Positions 1-5,731 of a stretch of DNA of 5,731 nt are shown here, piece after piece. The translations under genes were made by a program, and so were the position numbers. Numbering within the stretch: the first letter of the stretch is position 1; each line of letters begins with the position of its first letter. The stretch covers positions 1 to 5,731 of the forward strand of contig JAGWVZ010000258.1 in NCBI GenBank assembly GCA_018970625.1, written 5' to 3'. This stretch comes from Myxococcales bacterium. Lineage in GTDB: Bacteria; Myxococcota; Bradymonadia; REDH01. The notes under the pieces are model-generated. The model was not told the DNA's origin, did not search any database, and saw nothing but the letters and a program-made list of their open reading frames with translations.

Positions 1-228
1 GGCCAGGTATGTGTCAGGTATGGCGCCCGCATTACCGCGGGCCAGATTGTAAGCGATCGCATCCCAGTCGGCGGGTTTTGCCGCCGGGGGGGGCGCAAGC
101 ATCGAGGTGCTGGGCATCGAGGTGGGGGCGTCGGTGTCCTGAGCACCACCACACGCATGGATGGACGGCACGAGCACAACCGCGCCCGTAAGCGAGGCAA
201 GACGTTGAAGGAAGTCACGGCGATTCAT
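1..228 (-). CDS. Tat-exported lipoprotein, N-terminal 76 codons (partial)
   Basis: The minus strand is open from an ATG at 228-226 to the left edge, where the gene continues out of the window. The product begins MNRRDFLQRLASLTGAVVLV. It shows a twin-arginine motif (R3-R4-D-F-L), a hydrophobic stretch at about residues 11-22, and a lipobox-like I-H-A-C ending at Cys26, so the mature protein is predicted to be Tat-exported and lipid-anchored. The residue after the Cys is Gly, which does not signal inner-membrane retention. A Pro/Thr/Ser/Ala-rich linker follows (about residues 29-52), then what looks like the start of a folded domain (D-W-D-A-I-A-Y-N-L-A-R-G-N-A-G-A-I-P). An AGGTG Shine-Dalgarno sequence sits 6 nt upstream of the ATG and supports this start. 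Tat export often serves proteins that fold or bind a cofactor in the cytoplasm, but nothing visible identifies one. The function is not assigned. The gene is divergent from the lectin-like lipoprotein at 397. Confidence 0.8.
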   Translation of the reverse strand, partial: MNRRDFLQRLASLTGAVVLVPSIHACGGAQDTDAPTSMPSTSMLAPPPAAKPADWDAIAYNLARGNAGAIPDTYLA

Positions 229-234
229 TGGATG

Positions 235-239
235 CACCT
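235..239 (-). promoter_or_regulatory. Ribosome binding site of the Tat lipoprotein gene
   Basis: Read on the minus strand this is AGGTG, with 6 nt before the ATG at 228-226. It decides the start of a gene whose 3' part is outside the window. Confidence 0.55.
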
Positions 240-289
240 GAGGAGCAACGAACAGGTTGTCGGAACGTTTGGCGCGGCTTACACACATC

Positions 290-317
290 GTCATAACGCG
301 GCGGCGCGGATTGACAA
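290..317 (-). promoter_or_regulatory. Candidate sigma70-type promoter for the Tat lipoprotein gene
   Basis: On the minus strand, TTGTCA (317-312, 5 of 6 to the -35 consensus) is followed by a 16-nt spacer and TATGAC (295-290, 4 of 6 to the -10 consensus). It lies about 60 nt upstream of the ATG at 228. The same bases read TTGACA (311-316), a perfect -35 box, on the plus strand, but no good -10 lies 16-18 nt downstream in that direction. The call rests on consensus matching by eye only. Confidence 0.3.
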
Positions 318-324
318 TATTTGC

Positions 325-337
325 CGTCACAGTGACG
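325..337. promoter_or_regulatory. Candidate operator: perfect 13-nt palindrome in the divergent intergenic region
   Basis: CGTCAC-A-GTGACG has two 6-bp arms that are exact inverted repeats around one central base. It lies 59 bp upstream of the ATG at 397 and just beside the TTGACA/TTGTCA box at 311-317. This is where a dimeric regulator acting on one or both divergent genes could bind. TGAC tetramers also occur at 312, 346, 361 and 366. The protein that would bind is unknown. Confidence 0.3.
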
Positions 338-388
338 CACTACCATGACAGGGTTCGGCGTGACCTGACAGCCGCAGCGCAATGAATC

Positions 389-394
389 GGTGAT
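389..394 (+). promoter_or_regulatory. Ribosome binding site of the lectin-like lipoprotein gene
   Basis: GGTGAT matches the downstream part of the AGGAGGTGAT anti-16S complement and lies 2 nt before the ATG at 397. An in-frame TGA at 391-393 blocks any extension upstream and ends a three-codon ATG-AAT-CGG reading frame starting at 382. Position 397 is therefore the earliest possible ATG start. Confidence 0.4.
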
Positions 395-396
395 TT

Positions 397-2844
397 ATGC
401 TTCGAATTCTCCATCTGGCGATGTTCAGCCTGGCGCTCTCGGCCTGCGCATTCGATAGCTCTGCCCTGTCAGGTCGGGCATGCGAAAGCAGCGAAGACTG
501 CACTTCGGGTGTTTGCCAGGATGGCTTTTGTCAGCAGGTGGTTGACCTGGCCGATGTGCAGGGCGACGGGAACACCGCCGATATCGGTGCGGTTGACGCG
601 GGCGATATTGCAGACGCAGCCGTCGATACCGGGGTGCTCGATGGCAGCGATGCTGGCCCTACGAGCTGCGACGAGACTCCCGTATGTGACGGTCGCGAGC
701 TTGTCGTCTGCGATGAGCAGGGCAATCTGGTACGTGAGAACTGTGACGATGACCCAGCCTGTGACGCTTCGTTTGGCTGCACCTGTCAGGGCGGCGGATG
801 TGTCGACCGGATCTGCGAACCGGAGACCACGCGTTGCACCGCGCAAGGGCAGGTGCAGACCTGTTTCGCGGACGGTCTTGCCTGGTCGGCTCCGGTTGCC
901 TGTGAGCCGGGCAGCACGTGCCAGAATGGTGCGTGTGCGACAATCACCTGCACACCCGGCCAGACCGTGTGTCAGGGAGAGACGCTTGTGGTCTGTGACG
1001 CCGACGGTGTGCCTGTGGAATCCCGTAATTGTGCGTCGGCGGATCTTTGGTGCAACGACGCGTCGCTGCCTGCCTCGTGCGAACCGCGGACGTGTGAACC
1101 GGGGGTGGTTCGGTGTGACGAAGGTGGGCAGCGGTTGCAATGTGCCCCCAATGGCAGTCGGGAGTCCGCGATTGCACCCTGTGGAGAAGAGGAACGCTGC
1201 AGTGAAGGCTTGTGTCTGCCCACTTCGTGCGAAGCTGGTGAGCGGAGCTGTCTGGACAGCTTCTCAATCGGCGTCTGCGACGACAGCGGCACTGAGCTTA
1301 CGGTGCAGGCGTGCGAGGAGGGGACCTATTGCAACGTGGCAACCGCGAGCTGCGTTGCCCAGGAATGTGACCCCGATGTGTCGCGCTGTTTGAACGGCAC
1401 CACGGTCGAGGTCTGTAACAGTCTGGGCAGCGGTTACGGGGTTCCATTGCCCTGTCCATCGGCGACCAGCTGTGTGGCAGGGGCATGCGTGGAGCGGGTT
1501 TGCACTCCCGGAGCACGGTTCTGTGATGCAGAGGCCAACGCTGCCGTGTGTAACGAGTCAGGCACCGCGATCGCCGGCGTGACGGAGTGTTCCTTTATTT
1601 GCGCCGAGGGTGTCTGCCAGGCTTCCCGTTGCGGCGATGGCATTCTGGACCCTTCGACAGGCGAGGCGTGCGACGACAACAACACACGCGCGTGCGACGG
1701 ATGTGATCAGTGTCGCGTGCGGAGCAGCCTCTCTCTTGGTGCCGGCACCGTGACGAGCAGCAGCAGCGCATGGGTGCCAGCCGAATCGAACTTCACGGTC
1801 GAGTTCTGGCTTCGAACGACATCGGCGACAACTCACCTTGTCGGTATCGGTGACACCAACAATCGGGACTTTTTCCTGGCACGACTCGATGGAGGATTCC
1901 CCGTCTTTGTGGGCCGACTCGACGACGGGGCAGAGATTTTTGTGAGGGGCAACACCCGGGTGGATTCCGGTGCATGGGCTCATGTGGCGTTCGTTCGCAT
2001 CGGAAGCGACGGAGGTCGGATTTTTGTGAACGGCGAACTCACGGGCTTCACACGACGAGAAATCGACGCTCGGTCGCTGGATTCGACGTCCGGACGCATC
2101 TGGGTCGGTTCGGACGGGCGCGTCACGATGGCGGCCTTTGAGATGGACGAGCTGCGAATCTCGAATCTTGCGCGGTACAGCGATCGCTATGCACCGCAGT
2201 TACGGTTCTCTCGAGATGCCAACACCATCGCACTGTACCATTTTGACGAATCGACGGGTCGTACCGCCAACGACGACGGGAGTGCTCGCGCGCTAACATT
2301 CACGGCGGCCAGCTGGTTGCCCGAGACCTGCGCCGGGGCTACTGTGGGGGAGACCTGCGGCGACGGTGTTATCGCTCCTTGGGAGGGATGCGATGACGGC
2401 GATCTGGATGCCGGTGACGGTTGCTCGGCTTCGTGCCGGGTAGAGCGCCGGTGTGCGATCGGTGTTGAACGAGAGGGCGCTACCGAGGGCGGCTGCTATT
2501 TTGGACTGCTGCAGCCCATGCCATGGGAAGATGCCCGACGCACCTGTGAGTCATTTGGTGGAACCAACCTGACAACCGTGAACAACGCGGACGAAAATGC
2601 GTGGCTTCTCGCGCGTTTTCCTGCCCCCTTCTGGATTGGATTTAACGACATCGAGGCGTTATTTGGCACGGGGCCCTTTGAATGGATCGCAGGCGCCTCG
2701 AGTTACACCAACTGGAGCCCGGGTGAGCCAAACGACGGTGGAGCGTTCACGTCGGAAGACTGCACCTGGGTGGGTGCAGATGGTCGCTGGAACGACTTCG
2801 ATTGCGGCGGGTCGTACGTCGCGGTGTGCGAGTATCCGTTCTAA
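397..2844 (+). CDS. Surface lipoprotein with six-Cys repeats, LamG-like domain and C-type lectin domain
   Basis: This 815-residue protein carries a Sec lipoprotein signal with lipobox L14-S-A-C17. Ala follows the Cys, which fits outer-membrane sorting. In order it has: a small Cys cluster (29-45); an Asp/Ala/Gly-rich acidic spacer (about 48-88); seven tandem Cys-rich repeats (91-411); a Myxococcus-type Cys motif starting C412-G-D-G (to about 441); a LamG/concanavalin-like beta-sandwich (about 444-640, with FTVEFWLRT, WAHVAFVR, IFVNGEL and MDELRISNLARY); a second CGDG...GDGCSASC motif (654-680); and a C-type lectin domain (686-815). The lectin domain has WIGFND (746-751), E777-P-N, E787-D-C789 and W798-N-D. 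Likely disulfides are C717-C811 and C789-C803, with C686-C700 as the extra long-form pair. In animal lectins EPN favours mannose-type sugars. The inferred role is calcium-dependent glycan binding at the cell surface, perhaps adhesion or prey/particle contact. The gene ends with tandem TAA-TAG. Domain calls are confident; the biological role is not. Confidence 0.88.
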   Translation: MLRILHLAMFSLALSACAFDSSALSGRACESSEDCTSGVCQDGFCQQVVDLADVQGDGNTADIGAVDAGDIADAAVDTGVLDGSDAGPTSCDETPVCDGRELVVCDEQGNLVRENCDDDPACDASFGCTCQGGGCVDRICEPETTRCTAQGQVQTCFADGLAWSAPVACEPGSTCQNGACATITCTPGQTVCQGETLVVCDADGVPVESRNCASADLWCNDASLPASCEPRTCEPGVVRCDEGGQRLQCAPNGSRESAIAPCGEEERCSEGLCLPTSCEAGERSCLDSFSIGVCDDSGTELTVQACEEGTYCNVATASCVAQECDPDVSRCLNGTTVEVCNSLGSGYGVPLPCPSATSCVAGACVERVCTPGARFCDAEANAAVCNESGTAIAGVTECSFICAEGVCQASRCGDGILDPSTGEACDDNNTRACDGCDQCRVRSSLSLGAGTVTSSSSAWVPAESNFTVEFWLRTTSATTHLVGIGDTNNRDFFLARLDGGFPVFVGRLDDGAEIFVRGNTRVDSGAWAHVAFVRIGSDGGRIFVNGELTGFTRREIDARSLDSTSGRIWVGSDGRVTMAAFEMDELRISNLARYSDRYAPQLRFSRDANTIALYHFDESTGRTANDDGSARALTFTAASWLPETCAGATVGETCGDGVIAPWEGCDDGDLDAGDGCSASCRVERRCAIGVEREGATEGGCYFGLLQPMPWEDARRTCESFGGTNLTTVNNADENAWLLARFPAPFWIGFNDIEALFGTGPFEWIAGASSYTNWSPGEPNDGGAFTSEDCTWVGADGRWNDFDCGGSYVAVCEYPF
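667..1629 (+). repeat. Seven tandem Cys-rich protein repeats of about 45 residues
   Basis: The units begin at residues C91, C140, C185, C233, C278, C324 and C369 of the lipoprotein, giving spacings of 49, 45, 48, 45, 46, 45 and 43. Units 2-7 each contain exactly six cysteines in the order C-x6-C-x7/8-C-x11/12-C-x3-6-C-x4-8-C-x4-(next C). Most open with C-x-P-G or a close variant and carry C-[DN]-x-x-G near the middle. The first unit has eight cysteines. The even count suggests three disulfides per unit and a rigid, protease-resistant stalk. The repeats are diverged at DNA level, so they are an old protein repeat and not a recent tandem duplication. Confidence 0.85.
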
Positions 2845-2846
2845 TA

Positions 2847-2894
2847 GCCCCCGCCCGGTCGAGATGGTGGAGGCATCATCGCCTCACCGGGGGC
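2847..2894. terminator. Candidate bidirectional terminator hairpin between convergent genes
   Basis: The 62-bp gap between two convergent stop codons contains nested inverted repeats. The inner hairpin pairs GGTG+AGGC (2866-2874, one bulged G) with GCCT+CACC (2881-2888) around the loop ATCATC. The outer arms are GCCCCCG (2847-2853) and CGGGGGC (2888-2894), sharing one base with the inner stem. There is no T-tract on either side, so it is not a classical intrinsic terminator. It could be a GC-rich terminator or a 3'-end stabiliser for either transcript. Confidence 0.4.
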
Positions 2895-2906
2895 AGGTAC
2901 AGACGC

Positions 2907-5731
2907 TCAGGAGCATCCGGTGGTCGAACCGCAGGTGACACACTTCAGGCAGGTGCCATTGCGCACCATGGTGAAGTTACCGCAGCTACCGCAGGCATCG
3001 CCGGTATATCCGCTGAGCTTGGCTCGGTCGGCGCTGCTCATGCCGTTTCGGGCGGTCTGAGAGAGCGCGCGGACGACGGGTCTGGCGGCGGCTGCAGGTG
3101 CGCCATGGGTATCGATGGTGCGGACGTCTTCGACCGTTGCCACACTTACCGGTGTTTGACCCGAGACGTGAACGTGCAGTCCACGGCCTGAGTTTGCGCC
3201 GTTTCGTCGACCATTCGCGCCGGACGTATAGGGCACGTTGAAGGCGCTGGAGTCGTCGTCCTGACCCTCCACATCCATCTGTTGCTCGTAGATTTCTTCG
3301 AACGGCACCTGCGCGAGGTCGTTCCGTCCCAGATAGGTAATGCCCAACTCGCGGAAGATGTAGTCAATGACCGAGGTCGCCATCTTGATGTGGTCGTGAT
3401 CCGAAACGATCCCGGATGGTTCGAAGCGGGTGTAGGTGAACGCGTCGACGAACTCGTCGAGCGGGACGCCGTACTGCAGACCAATCGAAACGGAGATCGC
3501 GAAGCAGTTCAGAAGGCTCCGCATGGAGGCGCCTTCGCGGTGCATGTCGATGAAGATTTCACCGATGCTTCCGTCTTCGTACTCGCCGGTACGCAGATAG
3601 ACCTTGTGATTGCCGACCGTTGCCTTCTGGGTGTATCCGCCGCGGCGGTTTGGCAGTCGCCGCCGCTCGCCGAGCATTTGTTCCACCATGCGCTCAGCAG
3701 CCGCGAGCGGGAGGTTCCCGGATTCGGCCGCGGGCAAAGAGGGGGTGTCGAGAGCGAGCTGCAGCGCCTGGCCGATGGTGTCTTCATCGTCAGCGGTGGC
3801 GTTGAGGGGCTGGGAGAGCTTGGAGCCATCGCGATAGAGTGCCATGGCCTTCACCATGAGCCGCCACGACTCGTTGTACACATCCTTCACCTCTTCCACG
3901 GTGGCGTGGTTGGGCATGTTGATGGTCTTCGAGATGGCGCCGCTGATGAACGGCTGCGAGGCGGCCATGATGCGTACGTGCCCCATGGCGCCGATGTAGC
4001 GCTTGCCGATGGTGCCGCACTTGCTGGCGCAGTCAAACACGGGGAGGTGTTCGGAGCGCAGGTGTGGCGCGCCTTCAACGGTCATGGTTCCCGAACACCA
4101 GGCGTCGGCGGCCTTGATCTGTTCGCGGGTGAAGCCAAGGGCTTCGAGCATGTTGAATGCAGGATTTTCGAGCTGTTTGGTCGAGAATCCGAGGCTCGTG
4201 CAGAACTCGGTGCCGAGCGTGTAGTGGTTGAACACGAAGTTGATGTTGAAGGCCGAGGGCAGGGCGGCCTCGAGCTTCGCCAGCTCTTCATCGCCGAATC
4301 CCTTGGTGCGAAGAGAGTCGTGGTGAATGTGAGGAGCACCTTTGAGTGACCCGCGCCCTGTCGCATAGTGGACGATGTCGCTGATCTGCTGTTCGGAGTA
4401 GTTCAGGCGCTGCAGCGCGAGCGGCACCGCCTGATTGATGATCTTCATGTAGCCGCCGCCGGCGAGCTTCTTGAACTTCACCAGGGCGAAGTCAGGCTCA
4501 ATGCCGGTGGTATCGCAGTCCATGACGAGCCCGATGGTGCCGGTTGGGGCAACGACGGTGACCTGCGCATTTCGGAATCCGTGGCGTTCGCCCAGCTCAT
4601 ACGCGCGGCTCCATGCGGCCTGCGCGGCTTCGAAGAGGGGGGCGGGTGTATGTTGTGGGTTGATCTCGACAGGGCGGACGGTCAACCCTTCGTAGGGAGC
4701 AGGATCCGACCCGGTGGCGCGCTTGTGGTTGCGAATGACGCGCAGCATGGAGTCGCGGTTTCGCGCATAGCCGGGGAAAGGTCCAAGCCGTTCGGCGAGC
4801 TCGGCCGACGTGGCATAGGAGACGCCGCCCATGACCGCGCTGATGGCGCCAGTCCAGCCCATGGCGGCTTCGCTGTCGTAGGGAATGCCGTTGACCATGA
4901 GCAGAGCGCCCAGATTGGCGTATCCCAGGCCCAGGGTTCGGTACTCATAGGAGAGCTCGGCGATCCGGCGGGACGGGAACTGCGCCATGAGGACGGAGAT
5001 TTCGAGGACGATGGTCCACAGGCGTGACGCATGCTCGAAGCCATCGATGTCGAAGCCGTTCTCCGAATCGAACCGCATCAGGTTGATCGACGCCAGATTG
5101 CAGGCCGTGTCATCGAGGAACATGTACTCGGAGCACGGGTTCGAGGCCCGGATGGGGCCATCGTTCGGGCAGGTGTGCCACTCGTTGATGGTGGTATCGA
5201 ACTGCACGCCGGGGTCGGCCGAAGCCCACGCGTTGTAGGCAACCTGATCCCACAGGTCAGCGGCTCTTACGGTGCGGACCACCTTGCCGTCGACACGCCG
5301 GGTCAGCTTCCAGTCGCCGTTGGTCTCGAGCGCCTTGAAGAAGCTGTTCGGAACACGGACACTGTTATTGGAATTCTGGCCTCCAACGGTTCGATAGGCT
5401 TCGGAATTCCAGTCGGTGTCGTATGTGTCGAACTTGATTCCCGTGAAACCCTGTCGGGCCAACTGCACGACGCGCGCGACGTAGTTGCCGGGCGTGCCGG
5501 ATTCGATCGCCTTGCGGATGGCCTGCGCGAGCGGAAGGTTCTGGGCCGGTTCAAAGCGGGTGGTCACATCGGCGTGCTGGTTACATGCCTCAAAGATACC
5601 CTGAAGTGCCTTCTCAATCGTGCGGGAGCCGGCGACGAGCGACGCGACCTTCTGTTCTTCACGCGTTTTCCACGTAATGAACTCCTCAATGTCGGGGTGG
5701 TCCAGGTCGATGCACACCATCTTGGCGGCGC
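2907..5731 (-). CDS. nrdJ: Vitamin B12-dependent (class II) ribonucleotide reductase, C-terminal ~940 residues (5' truncated by window)
   Basis: NrdJ reduces ribonucleotides to deoxyribonucleotides for DNA synthesis, using adenosylcobalamin to make a thiyl radical without oxygen or a separate radical subunit. Counting from the Met at 5720, the visible part shows the finger-loop N194-P-C196-S-E198 (radical Cys with its Asn and Glu partners), C207 in [13 protein letters not shown] (second redox Cys), and the phosphate-binding P392-T-G-T-I-G. It also has the conserved [20 protein letters not shown] block (568-587), a TSCPD-type domain (about 700-800), a variable linker (about 806-905), and a Cys-rich tail with C910, C913, C924, C927, C930 and C936 that serves as zinc ribbon and redox tail. 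The frame stays open upstream of 5720 (A-A-K before the Met), and long-form NrdJ is about 1,200 residues. The Met is therefore internal; roughly 270 residues, including the first redox Cys, lie off the right edge. No intein or frameshift is visible. Any cobalamin riboswitch or NrdR site would be outside the window. Confidence 0.95.
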   Translation of the reverse strand, partial: AAKMVCIDLDHPDIEEFITWKTREEQKVASLVAGSRTIEKALQGIFEACNQHADVTTRFEPAQNLPLAQAIRKAIESGTPGNYVARVVQLARQGFTGIKFDTYDTDWNSEAYRTVGGQNSNNSVRVPNSFFKALETNGDWKLTRRVDGKVVRTVRAADLWDQVAYNAWASADPGVQFDTTINEWHTCPNDGPIRASNPCSEYMFLDDTACNLASINLMRFDSENGFDIDGFEHASRLWTIVLEISVLMAQFPSRRIAELSYEYRTLGLGYANLGALLMVNGIPYDSEAAMGWTGAISAVMGGVSYATSAELAERLGPFPGYARNRDSMLRVIRNHKRATGSDPAPYEGLTVRPVEINPQHTPAPLFEAAQAAWSRAYELGERHGFRNAQVTVVAPTGTIGLVMDCDTTGIEPDFALVKFKKLAGGGYMKIINQAVPLALQRLNYSEQQISDIVHYATGRGSLKGAPHIHHDSLRTKGFGDEELAKLEAALPSAFNINFVFNHYTLGTEFCTSLGFSTKQLENPAFNMLEALGFTREQIKAADAWCSGTMTVEGAPHLRSEHLPVFDCASKCGTIGKRYIGAMGHVRIMAASQPFISGAISKTINMPNHATVEEVKDVYNESWRLMVKAMALYRDGSKLSQPLNATADDEDTIGQALQLALDTPSLPAAESGNLPLAAAERMVEQMLGERRRLPNRRGGYTQKATVGNHKVYLRTGEYEDGSIGEIFIDMHREGASMRSLLNCFAISVSIGLQYGVPLDEFVDAFTYTRFEPSGIVSDHDHIKMATSVIDYIFRELGITYLGRNDLAQVPFEEIYEQQMDVEGQDDDSSAFNVPYTSGANGRRNGANSGRGLHVHVSGQTPVSVATVEDVRTIDTHGAPAAAARPVVRALSQTARNGMSSADRAKLSGYTGDACGSCGNFTMVRNGTCLKCVTCGSTTGCS

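Noticed and set aside
4..22. Direct repeat CAGGTATG (4-11 and 15-22) as a possible binding site
   Set aside because: It lies inside the coding sequence of the Tat lipoprotein and is too short to separate from chance.
9..348. Two small plus-strand open frames (60 and 63 codons)
   Set aside because: The first is antisense to the Tat lipoprotein gene, and the second runs from inside that gene across the divergent intergenic region. Both have Arg/His-rich compositions and no convincing ribosome binding site.
509..1393. 294-codon plus-strand open frame overlapping the lipoprotein in another frame
   Set aside because: Arg/Ala/Val-rich translation without domain features. The overlapping frame has a clear lipobox, regular Cys repeats and downstream folds, so this is a shadow.
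1753..1769. AGC trinucleotide run as a microsatellite
   Set aside because: Only four units, encoding a short Ser run between the Cys motif and the LamG-like domain, which is unremarkable for a linker.
3282..5027. Long plus-strand open frames (355 and 219 codons, same frame) opposite nrdJ
   Set aside because: They lie antisense to a strongly conserved enzyme in a GC-rich sequence, where the complementary frame is often free of stops. The translations have no recognisable domain or signal, and no ribosome binding site was noted.
2907..5731. Possible intein in NrdJ, as ribonucleotide reductases often carry them
   Set aside because: All visible conserved blocks ([26 protein letters not shown] region) run at normal spacing with no inserted segment.

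Overview
The window looks like chromosomal DNA from a GC-rich bacterium of the Myxococcota/Bradymonadota type (former Deltaproteobacteria). Three things point there: a large secreted lipoprotein built from cysteine-rich repeats with a CGDG...CDD...GDGC motif typical of those groups, an Asp/Ala-rich spacer after its lipobox, and a long vitamin-B12-dependent ribonucleotide reductase. The lineage is an inference from protein style, not from a marker gene.

Layout. Positions 1-228 (minus strand) hold the start of a gene running off the left edge. It encodes a twin-arginine signal peptide with a lipobox, so it is a predicted Tat-exported lipoprotein; only 76 codons are visible and its function cannot be assigned. 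Positions 229-396 form a divergent intergenic region with candidate promoter elements, a perfect 13-nt palindrome and several TGAC/GTCA tetramers. Positions 397-2844 (plus strand) encode an 815-residue Sec-exported lipoprotein: lipobox, short Cys cluster, acidic spacer, seven tandem Cys-rich repeats, a Myxococcus-type Cys motif, a LamG-like (concanavalin-type) domain, a second Myxococcus-type Cys motif, and a C-terminal C-type lectin domain with intact EPN and WND calcium/sugar-binding motifs. A 62-bp convergent gap (2845-2906) holds a hairpin that may end transcription from both sides. Positions 2907-5731 (minus strand) encode the last ~940 residues of NrdJ, the adenosylcobalamin-dependent (class II) ribonucleotide reductase; its first part lies beyond the right edge.

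How the genes relate. The two lipoprotein genes are divergent and share one intergenic region, so co-regulation is possible. NrdJ is a housekeeping nucleotide-metabolism enzyme and appears unrelated to its convergent neighbour.

The most distinctive object is the modular lectin-like lipoprotein, which looks like a surface-anchored glycan-binding protein on a disulfide-rich stalk. I see no CRISPR array, mobile element, tRNA or rRNA, and nothing that by itself shows a new multi-gene system.
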